In this document: positions 48,654 to 57,704 of the stretch, in pieces
Position numbering within the stretch: the stretch's first letter is position 1
Layout: every line of letters begins with the position of its first letter
Source: Embleya scabrispora
GTDB lineage: Bacteria > Actinomycetota > Actinomycetes > Streptomycetales > Streptomycetaceae
Length of the DNA stretch: 64,000 nt
Assembly (NCBI RefSeq): GCF_002024165.1
Contig: NZ_MWQN01000001.1
Coordinates: 6,324,001 to 6,388,000, forward strand
Direction: 5' to 3'
Notes under the pieces: model-generated
Told to the model about the DNA's origin: nothing
Seen by the model: the letters and a program-made list of their open reading frames with translations, nothing else
Database searches by the model: none
Translations under genes and position numbers: made by a program

Positions 48654-50620
48654 TGACTTGCTCCTGTCACGAGTTCCAACCGATCGCCGCTCGGCTCACC
48701 GGTCCGCCTCCCGACCCGTGTCCCGGTCCGGTCGGCGGCGCCGTCGACCGCCCGATCCACCGTCGGATCGGCGGTCCGTACATGCTCCAATACGCCTCGG
48801 GCCAACGCGTCGTTGACCCGGAACGACGGTGCGTCGAAGCGCGGCCGGGAAAACCCCGCGCTCCCGGCACCGCCCGCCACGCCGTGCCCCACCGCGAACC
48901 GGTCCGGATGTACCGCGCCCCGCGCGTCGACCAACCTGCGGTCGCCGACCCGGGTCGCCAGTCGGCCCGTCGGATCCGCCGCCGCGTCGCCGCGCGCGGC
49001 CAGCCGGCGCAGCAGCGCGTCCCGGGTGCGGGCGAGCGAGGGCTCGGGCAACCGGGCCTCCACGAGCGCCCGGGTCCGTATTCGCGCCGTCGGCACGGTC
49101 GGACTCGACGCCCACCACGCACCCGCCTCCTCGTCGGCGGTGATCGTCACATCCTCGCCCAGGAAACGCACCACGCCGGCCCTGGCCAGCGCCGACATCT
49201 CCTCCAGGCGCGGCCCCGGCGGTCCACTGGCCAGGTAGCTGAAGAAGCCGAGAAGCCTGGGCACTTGCGCCAAGGACTGTGCACCGCCGTCGCCGCCGTC
49301 CTGGAGCCGCAGCAGTACCCCGTACACGCTCAACAACGCGTGTATCACCGCCAGATCCTGGCTGTACGCGGGATCGTGCCGCCGGGCCAGATCGCCCTCG
49401 ATGTGCGCGAACATCCAGTCCTGCAAGGCGGCTTCATCGGCGAACCGCCGCCCCTGTATCGGCCGATCCAACCGCTCCGGGTCGAACCGGTCGGCCGGAT
49501 CCGGCACCGCCCGGGCGACCACCTCGTCCGGATCGTCCGCCGCCGCGAACTCCGCGTCGAACTCCGCCCACTCCATCGTGGTCCGCTCGCCGTGCGCGGT
49601 GAACAGCCGGTGGTAGTGCGCGCCGGCCAACTCCCGGAGGATCAACGGCCACAGGTCCGTCGCCTCCCGCGCCGCGGCCACGGTGAAGTGGCGGGGGAGC
49701 GGCGGCCGTTCGCCCGCCCAGGCGTAGCCGGTCTTGGACCGGTACGGCACCCCGCGCCGCGACGCCGCCAGCAACAGCGGCTCGCGCCCCGACGGCCGAT
49801 AGCGCAATACGCCCTCCGCGTCGCGCTCGAACGTACCGCCGCGTCCGTGGCTGAGCCGCACCATCAGATCGACGAACGCCAATCCGATCCCGCGAACCAA
49901 CACCGGCTCGCCCGGGCGCAGCGCGTCCAGGTCGAGGTCGGCGGTGTACCCCGTCGGGATGTAGGCCAGCCCGTGCCGGCGGGCGAACCTGATCTGCTCG
50001 CGCTCGTCGGGCGAGGGTTCGACGTCCAGGTGGCCCTGGGCCAGGATCACCGCGTCCACCTGGAGCGGCGGCCTGCGCCCGGCCAGGTGCACCCGCTGTC
50101 GACGCGGTCCGTCGGTGACGTCCACCACCACCGTCTGGTGCACCAACACCCGTACGTTCGCCGGCGCACCCGCCACCGACGCCCGAAAGAACCAGGCCAG
50201 ATAGGCGCTCAGCAACGGTCGGGACGGAAACGACGTCGGTGTGCACTCGGCCAACTCACGGGCGAACGGCGCCAGATCGTCCGAACCGCCACCCTCGCTC
50301 AGCTCCCGGGCACGCGCCGCGGCCCACTCGGCAAGCGAGGGTCCCGGCCGGATCGCCCCCGCGATCGTGGATGCCTCGTCGGTGAACAACGTGATGTCGG
50401 CGGCCAACGAATTGGCCCACAGCAGCGGCGACTGGGCCCGCCGCCACACCCGGCCCGCACCCGGCGGGTAGGGGTCGACGACGTGTATGTGCAGCGGGCG
50501 GTCGCCGAGGAGTTCGGGAACGTTGGCCAACAGGCGTTCGAGCACGGACGCACCGCCCGGACCGGCGCCGACGATGCAGACGGCGACGGGGCGGAAACGG
50601 CCGGACGGATGGTCGGGCAT
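48650..50620 (-). CDS. FAD/NAD(P)-binding oxidoreductase-like protein (NAD_binding_9 type)
   Basis: A 656-residue protein. The dinucleotide-binding start CIVGAGPGGASVLERLL is at residues 14-30, with VDPYPPGAGRVW and LLWANSLAADITLF following as in the FAD-NAD(P)-binding family. A second nucleotide-binding strand is near VILAQGHLDVEP. The C-terminal region has FSRPRFDAPSFRVNDALARG. Reaction unknown; perhaps N- or S-oxidation. GGGGAGAGCC precedes ATG 50620. First structural gene after leader peptide A. Confidence 0.82.
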   Translation of the reverse strand: MPDHPSGRFRPVAVCIVGAGPGGASVLERLLANVPELLGDRPLHIHVVDPYPPGAGRVWRRAQSPLLWANSLAADITLFTDEASTIAGAIRPGPSLAEWAAARARELSEGGGSDDLAPFARELAECTPTSFPSRPLLSAYLAWFFRASVAGAPANVRVLVHQTVVVDVTDGPRRQRVHLAGRRPPLQVDAVILAQGHLDVEPSPDEREQIRFARRHGLAYIPTGYTADLDLDALRPGEPVLVRGIGLAFVDLMVRLSHGRGGTFERDAEGVLRYRPSGREPLLLAASRRGVPYRSKTGYAWAGERPPLPRHFTVAAAREATDLWPLILRELAGAHYHRLFTAHGERTTMEWAEFDAEFAAADDPDEVVARAVPDPADRFDPERLDRPIQGRRFADEAALQDWMFAHIEGDLARRHDPAYSQDLAVIHALLSVYGVLLRLQDGGDGGAQSLAQVPRLLGFFSYLASGPPGPRLEEMSALARAGVVRFLGEDVTITADEEAGAWWASSPTVPTARIRTRALVEARLPEPSLARTRDALLRRLAARGDAAADPTGRLATRVGDRRLVDARGAVHPDRFAVGHGVAGGAGSAGFSRPRFDAPSFRVNDALARGVLEHVRTADPTVDRAVDGAADRTGTRVGRRTGEPSGDRLELVTGASQ

Positions 50621-50731
50621 GGCTCTCCCCTCGTGGGGCACAGCAGGAGTACCCGAACCGGCGCGCGCGGACATCCGGACTGCGGGACACCACGCGGCAG
50701 CGGTTCGATCGGGTGGGAATCGGGTGAGAGG

Positions 50732-50766
50732 GGCCTTGCGCCACAAGGCCGGGTGCGCAAACCCGG
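50732..50766 (-). promoter_or_regulatory. Mutually exclusive hairpins (attenuator candidate) of unit A
   Basis: GGCCTTG (50732-50738) pairs with CAAGGCC (50744-50750), and CCGGGT (50749-50754) pairs with ACCCGG (50761-50766). The two stems share bases 50749-50750, so both cannot form completely. They lie between leader peptide A and the FAD gene, as in transcription or translation attenuators. Confidence 0.6.
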
Positions 50767-50841
50767 GCGGGAGCTCAGGAGTCCTCGGGGCGGCACCGCG
50801 GATGGCGGCGCACGGTCAGACCGAGGAGCGCGGCGGCGAGG

Positions 50842-50925
50842 TCAGCCGCGCGGACGACACAGCCCGCCGGCCACACGACACAGGTCGATGGGGCGGCACG
50901 ACACGAGGAAGAGGTCGGGGCTCAC
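50842..50925 (-). CDS. Sulfur-type leader peptide A
   Basis: A 27-residue open frame starting with GTG and ending in CRPIDLCRVAGGLCR plus four residues. It has three Cys codons. The P-I-D-L-x-R-V-x4-C-R pattern is that of the actinobacterial 'putative leader peptides' found before sulfur-assimilation genes. The GTG lies seven bases after a TAGCGT -10, so the message is probably leaderless. It precedes the FAD/NAD(P)-ECM4 unit by 221 bases. Confidence 0.85.
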   Translation of the reverse strand: MSPDLFLVSCRPIDLCRVAGGLCRPRG

Positions 50926-50932
50926 GACGTCG

Positions 50933-50962
50933 ACGCTACGGAGCCGTCCGACGAGTTGTCAA
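50933..50962 (-). promoter_or_regulatory. Promoter of unit A
   Basis: Reading leftwards, TTGACA (50962-50957) is followed after 18 bases by TAGCGT (50938-50933), and the GTG start of leader A begins seven bases later. The -35 is a perfect consensus and the -10 fits TANNNT. Confidence 0.75.
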
Positions 50963-51041
50963 CGTCGAACGGCCCCGATCGGCCGGCCGCCGCGCCTGGA
51001 GCGCTCACGAAATGCCTTGAGGGCAGCGCAAGTTCGGGTTC

Positions 51042-51353
51042 CTAGAATATGTAGTCGTAGATGCGGAACACGGTCAGCGTCGCCAACTTGGCGGCGCACC
51101 CGAAGGTGTGCCGCGCCCTGATGTGCCAGTCGAGCGCCATCATCTTCAGGACCAGCATCAGGCCCAGGAATCCGCTGAGGGCCTCCGGGTCGAACACCAC
51201 GACGATCCCCGCCGCCACCAGCACCGTGAGCACGATCCCGCACAGCGAGTCCCGGACGACCTCGGTCCACCGCACCGGCCCCGACGCCCACTCCTTCTTC
51301 CGGCCGAACGAGAGCGTGATGTGATCCGAGGTGGAGCATCTTTCCCTGTCCAC
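51042..51353 (-). CDS. Small membrane protein
   Basis: A 103-residue protein with one or two transmembrane helices (SLCGIVLTVLVAAGIVVVF; ALSGFLGLMLVLKMMALDW) and a basic, Cys-containing tail. GAAAGG precedes GTG 51353. It stands between the control regions of units A and B and does not resemble a sulfur enzyme. Function unknown. Confidence 0.55.
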   Translation of the reverse strand: MDRERCSTSDHITLSFGRKKEWASGPVRWTEVVRDSLCGIVLTVLVAAGIVVVFDPEALSGFLGLMLVLKMMALDWHIRARHTFGCAAKLATLTVFRIYDYIF

Positions 51354-51442
51354 AGAGCGAACCTTTCGCCTATGACGCCCGGTTTGGCCATGCCCGAGGG
51401 AACCACGAGCCGCTTGGCTCCCACTTCGGATCGGATGGGTCC

Positions 51443-51498
51443 GCAGCCCCGCAGCCCCGCAGCCCCGCAGCCCCGCAGCCCCGCAGCCCCGCAGCCCC
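51443..51498. repeat. Seven tandem copies of an 8-bp unit
   Basis: GCAGCCCC is repeated seven times without change, followed by diverged copies to about 51,550. Frames through it give simple Pro/Gln/Ser repeats. A slippage-prone tract in non-coding DNA upstream of unit B. Confidence 0.92.
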
Positions 51499-51628
51499 GC
51501 GGCCCACAGCCCGGCGGCCCACAGCCCCCGAGTCCGCAGCCCCGCAGGCAACCGCGTCGCAGCCCACCGCCCCCGCCCGCCCACCCGACGAATGCCCGAT
51601 GCCGACCACCCCGGCCGGCTTCGGACAA

Positions 51629-51658
51629 TTGACCGAGCACCGCCCGGCGGGTTAGGTT
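51629..51658 (+). promoter_or_regulatory. Promoter of unit B
   Basis: TTGACC (51629-51634) and TAGGTT (51653-51658) are separated by 18 bp. Transcription would start near 51665. A 7-bp hairpin (CCGTGGC/GCCACGG, 51672-51690) lies between this point and leader peptide B, which has its own ribosome site. Confidence 0.65.
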
Positions 51659-51708
51659 CCGGACCATCTCGCCGTGGCACTCCGCCACGGCCCAGCGAGG
51701 GGATCCCG

Positions 51709-51825
51709 GTGGCGCACCACGCGCGACGCAGCGACGGGGCGGTCAGGTCCGCCGCCGGTTGGCTGCTGTCCGCCCGCCTCCACATCGACCTCGGGCGCGT
51801 CACCAGCGCCGCCTGTTGTCGCTGA
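51709..51825 (+). CDS. Sulfur-type leader peptide B
   Basis: A 38-residue frame starting at GTG after GAGGGG and ending RLHIDLGRVTSAACCR. It shares H-I-D-L-x-R-V-x4-C with the other three leaders and has two consecutive Cys codons just before the final Arg. It precedes the FMN reductase gene by 390 bases, in which two perfect hairpins follow shortly. Confidence 0.85.
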   Translation: MAHHARRSDGAVRSAAGWLLSARLHIDLGRVTSAACCR

Positions 51826-51845
51826 CCGCAGCAGGGGTACGAGCA

Positions 51846-51889
51846 CGCGGCCGAAGCCGCGCGGCCGGCGCCCGATCGTCCCGGATCGG
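51846..51889 (+). promoter_or_regulatory. Tandem hairpins after leader peptide B
   Basis: CGCGGC-CGAA-GCCGCG (51846-51861) and CCGATC-N6-GATCGG (51872-51889) are perfect stems starting 20 bases after the leader stop. Likely part of the unit B attenuator. Confidence 0.5.
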
Positions 51890-52215
51890 CACACCCGACC
51901 GACTCGTCACACGCCACCGCCGCCACGCCCGGCCCGCCGTCGAGGCGCACGGGTAGACCCGCCACGGCCCGCTTCGGCGGCCCGAAAAGCGGCGAATACC
52001 CCAACCCCGGACGGCCATAGCGGGCAAGTCGCCCCCGGGTACGGACGGCCGCCGGTCACCCCGCACCCCGGCCGACCGCCGCGCACCCCATCCGCCTCCT
52101 CGACACACCCGCGCCGCCCCGGGGCGCACGACCCGACGCCCCCGGACCAAAACGCCGCCGATCCGTACCCCCGCCCCCAACCCCACCCCAGAACCACCCG
52201 AACCGAGGTAATCCC

Positions 52216-52749
52216 ATGGCAACCGTCCTGACCGTATGGGGCAGCCCCTCCGCGACCTCCCGCACCGGCGCCGTCGCCCGCCACGTCGCCGCCCGGCTGG
52301 CCGCCGACGGGCACGACGTGTCCACCCTCGCCGTGCGCGACCTGCCCGCCCAGGCCCTCCTGCACGCCGACTTCGCCGACCCCGACCTGCGCGCGGCCCT
52401 GGCCCGGGTCGCCGACGCCGACGCCCTCGTCATCGCCAGCCCCGTCTACAAGGCCGCCTACAGCGGCGTCCTCAAGACGTTCCTCGACGTGCTCCCCCAA
52501 TTCGCCCTGCGCGGCAAGGAGATCCTTCCGGTCCTCACCGGCGGCACCCCCGCACACGTCCTGGCCCTCGACTACGCGCTGCGCCCGGTGCTGACCTCGC
52601 TCGGCGCCGACCACGTCGCGCAGGGCTGGTTCGTGCACGAACGCTTCGTCACCGCCGCCGGCGGGATACAGACCGAGGGCGTGGCGCCGCTGGAGGAACT
52701 CGCCGACGCGTTCTCCGCCCGGCTGCGCCGCCCCGCCGCCGTCGCCTGA
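52216..52749 (+). CDS. NAD(P)H-dependent FMN reductase (SsuE-like)
   Basis: A 177-residue flavodoxin-like reductase. VLTVWGSPSATSRTGAVARH is the FMN phosphate-binding loop, and ALVIASPVYKAAYSGVLKTF is the conserved SsuE-type segment. It supplies reduced FMN to the two-component monooxygenases encoded next. GAGGTAA precedes the ATG. First enzyme gene of unit B. Confidence 0.92.
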   Translation: MATVLTVWGSPSATSRTGAVARHVAARLAADGHDVSTLAVRDLPAQALLHADFADPDLRAALARVADADALVIASPVYKAAYSGVLKTFLDVLPQFALRGKEILPVLTGGTPAHVLALDYALRPVLTSLGADHVAQGWFVHERFVTAAGGIQTEGVAPLEELADAFSARLRRPAAVA

Positions 52750-52819
52750 TCCGCGCCGCTCGGCGCCCCGCCCCGCCGACCGGCCCGGTCAGACCCACCC
52801 CTCACCCCAGGGAGTTCGC

Positions 52820-53947
52820 ATGACCACCGGCCACCCCCACCTCGGCGTCGCCCTCGACGGCGCGGGCCGTCACCCCGCCGCGTGGCGCTCGCCACACGCC
52901 CGCCCGGCCGACCTGTTCGACCCGAACTACTGGGTCGCGCTCGCCCGCACCGCCGAACGCGGCCTCCTCGACTTCATCCGCCTCGACGACTCGCTCGGCC
53001 CGCCGTCCGCCCGCCTCCCCGGCCGGCTCGACGCGGTCTCGGTGGCCGCCCGCGTGGCGCCGACGACCGCGTCCATCGGCCTGATCCCGGCCGCCACCAC
53101 CACCCACACCGAACCGTTCCACGTCTCCACCGCCATCGCCACCCTCGACCATGTCGGCCGCGGCCGGGCCGGCTGGTGGCCCAAGGTGTCGCGCACCGCC
53201 GCCGAAGCCCGCCACTTCGGCCGCAAGCCGGTCGCCCCCGACGGCGAACTCATCGACGAGCAAGGAGAGTTCACCGACGTCGTCGGTCGACTGTGGGACA
53301 GCTGGGAGGACGACGCGGTCATCCGCGACGTCGCCACCAGCCGTTTCCTGGACCGGGAGAAGTTGCACTACGTCGACTTCGAGGGCACCTACTTCGACGT
53401 CCGCGGCCCCTCCATCACCCCCCGCCCGCCCCAGGGCCGGCCGGTGGTCGGGATCAGCGTCGACGGGCCGGACACGCTGGAGATCGCGGCCCGGTTCGCC
53501 GACGTGCTGTTCATCGACGCCTCCGGCCCGGACGAGGCCCGACGACTGCGCGAACGCGCCCACGCGATCGCCGAGGGCAACGACCGCGACCCCGCCGAGC
53601 TGCGCGTGCTCGCCGACATCACCGTGCACCTGGCCGAGAGCGAACCCCAGGCCCGCCGGCAACGCGCCCTGCTGGACGCGCGCTCGGACGTCCCCGTGCC
53701 CGACGGACTCGCCTTCGTCGGCACCGCCGCCGTCCTCGCCGACCGCATCGCCGCCTGGTACACGGGCAACGCCGTCGACGGATTCACACTCGTCCCCGGC
53801 GTGCTGCCGTACGACCTGGACCGGATCGTCGAGGACCTGGTCCCGATCCTGCGCGAACACGGCCTCGCCCGCACCGCCTACACCGCCGACACCCTGCGCG
53901 GCCACCTGGACCTGCCGCGTCCGGCCAACCGCTACGCCCACACCTGA
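52820..53947 (+). CDS. LLM-class flavin-dependent monooxygenase 1
   Basis: A 375-residue TIM-barrel monooxygenase. NYWVALARTAERGLLDFIRL at the N-terminus, TASIGLIPAATTTHTEPFHV, and TAIATLDHVGRGRAGWWPKV are typical of the NtaA/SnaA/DszA-like branch. It should use FMNH2 from the adjacent reductase to oxidise a sulfur- or nitrogen-containing substrate. AGGGAG precedes the ATG; 12 bases separate it from the next gene. Confidence 0.9.
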   Translation: MTTGHPHLGVALDGAGRHPAAWRSPHARPADLFDPNYWVALARTAERGLLDFIRLDDSLGPPSARLPGRLDAVSVAARVAPTTASIGLIPAATTTHTEPFHVSTAIATLDHVGRGRAGWWPKVSRTAAEARHFGRKPVAPDGELIDEQGEFTDVVGRLWDSWEDDAVIRDVATSRFLDREKLHYVDFEGTYFDVRGPSITPRPPQGRPVVGISVDGPDTLEIAARFADVLFIDASGPDEARRLRERAHAIAEGNDRDPAELRVLADITVHLAESEPQARRQRALLDARSDVPVPDGLAFVGTAAVLADRIAAWYTGNAVDGFTLVPGVLPYDLDRIVEDLVPILREHGLARTAYTADTLRGHLDLPRPANRYAHT

Positions 53948-53958
53948 GGAGGGTACGC

Positions 53959-55353
53959 ATGCCCCACTCCCAGCACCCCCGCCTCCGCACGCGCATCCAC
54001 CTCGCCGCCCACTTCCCGGGCGTGAACAGCACCACCGTCTGGAGCGACCCGCACTCGGGCAGCCAGATCGACTTCGCCTCGTTCGAACACCTCGCCCGCA
54101 CCGCCGAACGCGGCAGGTTCGACTTCTTCTTCCTCGCCGAGGGCCAGCGGCTGCGCGAACACCAGGGCCGCATCCTCGAACTCGACGTCGCCGGACGCCC
54201 CGACGCCCTGACCGTACTGGCGGGCCTGGCCGCGGTCACCGACCGGATCGGCCTGGCCGCGACCGCCACCGCCACCTACAACGAGCCGTACGAACTGGCC
54301 CGCAGGATCGCCTCGCTCGACCACCTCAGCGCCGGCCGCGCCGCCTGGAACGTGGTCACCTCGCCCGACGCGTGGACGGGGGAGAACTTCCGCCGCGGCG
54401 GCTTCCTGCCCCGCGAGGAACGCTACGAACGCGCCGCCGAGTTCGTCGACGCCGCCCGCACCCTGTGGGACAGCTGGGCCCCCGACGCGCACCTCGCCGA
54501 CCGCGACACGGGCACGTTCGCCACCGCCGACGCGGGGCGATTCGCGCACCACGGTCGGCACTTCGCCATCGAGGGCCGATTCACCGTGCCGCGCGGCCCG
54601 CAGGGCAGGCCGGTGCTGATCCAGGCAGGCGACTCCGAGGACGGCCGCGAGTTCGGCGCCGCGTACGCCGACGTGATCTTCTCCCGGCACGGCCACTACG
54701 ACGCGGGACGCGCCTTCTACGCCGACCTGAAGGGCCGCGCCGCCCGACACGGGCGCGCCCCCGACGAGATCAGGATCCTGCCCGCGGTGACCGCCGTCGT
54801 CGGCGCCACCACCGAGGAGGCCCGGGAGAAGGCCGCCTGGATCCGCCGGCAACAGGTCAGCCCGCGCAACGCCATCCACAGCGCCGAACAGGTCTGGGGC
54901 CGCGACCTGTCCGACCTGGACCCCGACGGCCCACTCCCGGACTTCGACCCCGTCGCCGACGGCACCTCGATCAGCCGCGGCCGGGTCCGCTCCGGCACCG
55001 ACCCGCTGGAGACCGCCCGCGCCTGGCGCGAACTCGCCGCCGCCAAGGGGGGCTTGAGCCTGCGCGAGGTGGTGATCGAGGTGGCCGCACACCAGACGTT
55101 CATCGGCACCGCCGAGCACATCGCGGACCGGATGGAGGTGCACGTGCGCGACGGCGCGAGCGACGGCTTCATCCTCGTACCGCACCTGACCCCGACCGGC
55201 CTCGACGACTTCGTCGACCAGGTGGTGCCCATCCTCCAGGAACGCGGCGTCTTCCGCGCCGAGTACGAGGGCACCACCTTGCGCGAACACCTGCGCCTGC
55301 CCACCCCCGGCCCGGCGGCCGGCAGCCACCGCCACGACGACGTGGCGGTGTGA
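53959..55353 (+). CDS. LLM-class flavin-dependent monooxygenase 2 (NtaA/SnaA/DszA-like)
   Basis: A 464-residue monooxygenase, full length for the NtaA/SnaA/DszA group (also SfnG/CmoO-like). Landmarks: FFLAEGQRLREHQG, TYNEPYELARRIASLDHLS, GRAAWNVVTSPD, and PRGPQGRPVLIQAGDSEDGR. These enzymes cleave C-S or C-N bonds using FMNH2. GAGGAGGGTACGC precedes the ATG. Last gene of unit B. Confidence 0.93.
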   Translation: MPHSQHPRLRTRIHLAAHFPGVNSTTVWSDPHSGSQIDFASFEHLARTAERGRFDFFFLAEGQRLREHQGRILELDVAGRPDALTVLAGLAAVTDRIGLAATATATYNEPYELARRIASLDHLSAGRAAWNVVTSPDAWTGENFRRGGFLPREERYERAAEFVDAARTLWDSWAPDAHLADRDTGTFATADAGRFAHHGRHFAIEGRFTVPRGPQGRPVLIQAGDSEDGREFGAAYADVIFSRHGHYDAGRAFYADLKGRAARHGRAPDEIRILPAVTAVVGATTEEAREKAAWIRRQQVSPRNAIHSAEQVWGRDLSDLDPDGPLPDFDPVADGTSISRGRVRSGTDPLETARAWRELAAAKGGLSLREVVIEVAAHQTFIGTAEHIADRMEVHVRDGASDGFILVPHLTPTGLDDFVDQVVPILQERGVFRAEYEGTTLREHLRLPTPGPAAGSHRHDDVAV

Positions 55354-55392
55354 GCCCGGCCCGAAGCCGAAGCCCCCACCGCCCGCGCCGAC

Positions 55393-56337
55393 TCAGCTCC
55401 AGTCGTTGAGCGCGATCGACACCCCCGAAGCCGCCGGGCCACGACAGTGGCTCCGGTGGTTTCGGGCGATGTGGTCCAGGCGCAGGTTGTCGCGGAACGC
55501 CGGGATCAGGTTCAACCGCCGCGCGTACGCCCACAGATGCGGGTGCGCCGCGAGCCGGTGCACGTCGGCCGCGTCCAAGTGCCGCTTGTGCACCGCGTCC
55601 AGGTGCACGAGGGTCACCCACAGGTGTACGTCCGCCGAGGTCAACCGATCGCCCAGCAGGAACGGCCGCACCGCGAGCCGCCGTTCTGCCACCGCCAAGG
55701 TGGCCAGCACGGTGTCCATCGCCTCCGCCCGCCGCGACCCGGCCGGCGCCCGCCCGGCCCGCTGCGCCGCGTCGGTGACGTCCTCCTCGAACAGGGTCTC
55801 CAGCGCGCACAGTTCCTCGCGCCGATCGGCCGGATACAGATCCGGCCCGCCCCCGAACGCGGTGGCCAGGTCGCGCAGCACGTGCGGCGCGTGGTTGCTG
55901 ACGATGCGTCCGCTCCACCGGTCCCACAACACCGGCACGCTCACCGGCCCGTCGTAGTGGTACTCGGTCGCCTCGTACGCCTCGCGCAGGAACGCGAACC
56001 CGCCGACCGGGTCCAGGCCGTGGCCGTCCCCGTCGCGAAACGCCCAGCCGCGCCCGTCGCGGACCGGGTCCACCAGCGAGGTGCCCACCACGTCGCCCAG
56101 GCCCTTCAGATCCCGGGTGATCGCCACCCGCAGGGACTTCGGGCAGGCCAGGCACAGGTACAGGTGGAAGCGGTACGGCTCGGCGCGGAACCCGGCGCCG
56201 ATCCGGCCGCGGAAGCGCTGCATCGGCGGGCGGATGGTCTCCAGGCCCGGCAGCGGCGACCCGGAGTGGCGGGCGCGGTAGCGCCCGTGGGTGCGGAAGT
56301 CGATCGGTCCGGCGGCCTTCGGGGGTGTCGTGGACAT
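55393..56337 (-). CDS. ECM4/Xi-class thiol transferase paralogue with altered active site
   Basis: A 314-residue enzyme of the same family as the 47754-48653 gene. The active-site segment reads YLCLACPKSLRVAI, so the Cys-Pro is kept but the following Trp of CPW is replaced by Lys, and another Cys is added three residues before. The C-terminal half has FLLGDRLTSADVHLWVTLV and HPHLWAYARRLN. It forms its own unit C with a leader peptide, convergent with unit B. Possibly a different thiol or conjugate substrate. Confidence 0.83.
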   Translation of the reverse strand: MSTTPPKAAGPIDFRTHGRYRARHSGSPLPGLETIRPPMQRFRGRIGAGFRAEPYRFHLYLCLACPKSLRVAITRDLKGLGDVVGTSLVDPVRDGRGWAFRDGDGHGLDPVGGFAFLREAYEATEYHYDGPVSVPVLWDRWSGRIVSNHAPHVLRDLATAFGGGPDLYPADRREELCALETLFEEDVTDAAQRAGRAPAGSRRAEAMDTVLATLAVAERRLAVRPFLLGDRLTSADVHLWVTLVHLDAVHKRHLDAADVHRLAAHPHLWAYARRLNLIPAFRDNLRLDHIARNHRSHCRGPAASGVSIALNDWS

Positions 56338-56438
56338 ACGGGTCTCCCTCGCGCGGGTCGTTGAGTGTGGCAACGGTCGAGACGGCACGGCACGGCGCGA
56401 TCCGACCCCGAAACGCGGGCGGACCGGTGGCGTGAAAC

Positions 56439-56573
56439 TCAGACCGCGCGACAACTCGCGCTGCACACGCGCAGGAAGTCGATGTGGCGGCGGATCAACA
56501 GGTGAACGGCGATCAGGACCCGCGCCCTCGGCAGAACCGGGCGGGGGCCCGCGTGACACACGCAGCCGTCCAT
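56439..56573 (-). CDS. Sulfur-type leader peptide C
   Basis: A 44-residue frame (ATG at 56573) ending RRHIDFLRVCSASCR plus two residues, with four Cys codons including two near the start (MDGCVC). The ATG is seven bases after an AATAAT -10, so the message is probably leaderless. It lies 101 bases before the second ECM4-type gene. Confidence 0.85.
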   Translation of the reverse strand: MDGCVCHAGPRPVLPRARVLIAVHLLIRRHIDFLRVCSASCRAV

Positions 56574-56580
56574 GGCTCGG

Positions 56581-56609
56581 ATTATTCGCTCTGCGGAGCG
56601 CCCCCGCAA
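56581..56609 (-). promoter_or_regulatory. Promoter of unit C
   Basis: Reading leftwards, TTGCGG (56609-56604), 17 bases, AATAAT (56586-56581), seven bases, then the ATG of leader C. The -35 begins six bases beyond the stop of the monooxygenase gene of unit D, so units C and D are packed back to back. Confidence 0.7.
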
Positions 56610-56615
56610 GGGCCT

Positions 56616-57704
56616 TCACCGATCCTCGGCGCCGATTCCCGAACCGGCCGATCCGGCCCCCTCCCACACCCGTGAGGGCAACGCACGACGCAACTCCGGC
56701 GCCACCTCGTCCGCGAACAGCTCCAACACCGCGCGCCGTTCCGCCCGATCCAGCCCCTCCGTCCCGATCGCCTGCACCTGATGTCCGTACGCGGCGTGGT
56801 AGCGACCGATCTTGTCCACGATCTGCGCCGGACTGCCCACCAGCGCCGGGCCGTTGGCGACGTTGTCCTCCAGCGACGTGAACGGCGAACGGTTGTGCTG
56901 CGCCGCCGCCGACTTCGCGAACGCGTCGTAGTACGGCCGATATCGCGCCAACGCCTCCTGCGAGGTCGGCGCCACATAGCAGCCGCCCGCACCCGAACCG
57001 ACCACCGCGTCCGCCGGATCGTGCCCGTACGCCGCCCAGCGCTCGCGATAGTGGTCGATCAGATCCGCGTACTTGGCCATCGGATGGAACCCGTTCGCGG
57101 TGAACAGCGGATCCGCCCACTTCGCGGCCAACTCCGTGGACGCCCGGCTGGTCGCGCTGCCGAGCCAGATCACCGGCGCCCGTCCGTCCGCCCGCGGGAA
57201 CGGGCGCGGCTGGGTGGTGACCTCGTGCAGCGGGCTGCGAAAACGCCCCGACCACGTCACCTTCTCCTCGCCCCACAACCGCCGCAGCAGCTCGAACTTC
57301 TCCTCCTGCAACTCCCACTGATCCGCCTCGTCGAGGCCGAACAGCGGGAAGTGCCGGGGATCGTTGCCCTTGCCGACCATCAGATCCAGCCGGCCCCCGG
57401 ACAACTGGTCGACCGTCGCGTAGTCCTCGGCCACCCGCACCGGATCCAGCACACTGATCACGGTCAACGTGGTCAACAACCGGATCCGCGAGGTGCGTTG
57501 CGCCACCGCCGCCAAAATCACCGGCGGCGCCGAGGACAGGAACGGCTCGCCGTGCCGCTCGCCGACCCCGAACGCGTCGAATCCCAACTCCTCCGCCAGC
57601 GCCGCGCTCTCCACCAAGTCCCGGAACCGCTCGTGCGCCGGCGCCTGTTCGCCGGTGAGCGGATGCGGCGCGTTGGCACCCAGGGTGAACACCGCGAACT
57701 TCAC
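56616..57704 (-). CDS. LLM-class flavin-dependent monooxygenase 3
   Basis: A 362-residue TIM-barrel oxidoreductase. It begins [19 protein letters not shown], has [14 protein letters not shown] and [20 protein letters not shown], and [19 protein letters not shown]. It is shorter than the DszA-like protein and belongs to a bacterial-luciferase-like branch. GTG 57704 overlaps the ATPase stop. Last gene of unit D, so its substrate is probably brought in by the ABC transporter encoded before it. Confidence 0.9.
   Translation of the reverse strand: MKFAVFTLGANAPHPLTGEQAPAHERFRDLVESAALAEELGFDAFGVGERHGEPFLSSAPPVILAAVAQRTSRIRLLTTLTVISVLDPVRVAEDYATVDQLSGGRLDLMVGKGNDPRHFPLFGLDEADQWELQEEKFELLRRLWGEEKVTWSGRFRSPLHEVTTQPRPFPRADGRAPVIWLGSATSRASTELAAKWADPLFTANGFHPMAKYADLIDHYRERWAAYGHDPADAVVGSGAGGCYVAPTSQEALARYRPYYDAFAKSAAAQHNRSPFTSLEDNVANGPALVGSPAQIVDKIGRYHAAYGHQVQAIGTEGLDRAERRAVLELFADEVAPELRRALPSRVWEGAGSAGSGIGAEDR

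Noticed and set aside
48782-51121. A 779-codon rightward frame across 48.8-51.1 kb
   Set aside because: Antisense to the FAD/NAD(P) gene and leader peptide A; no ribosome site or domain.
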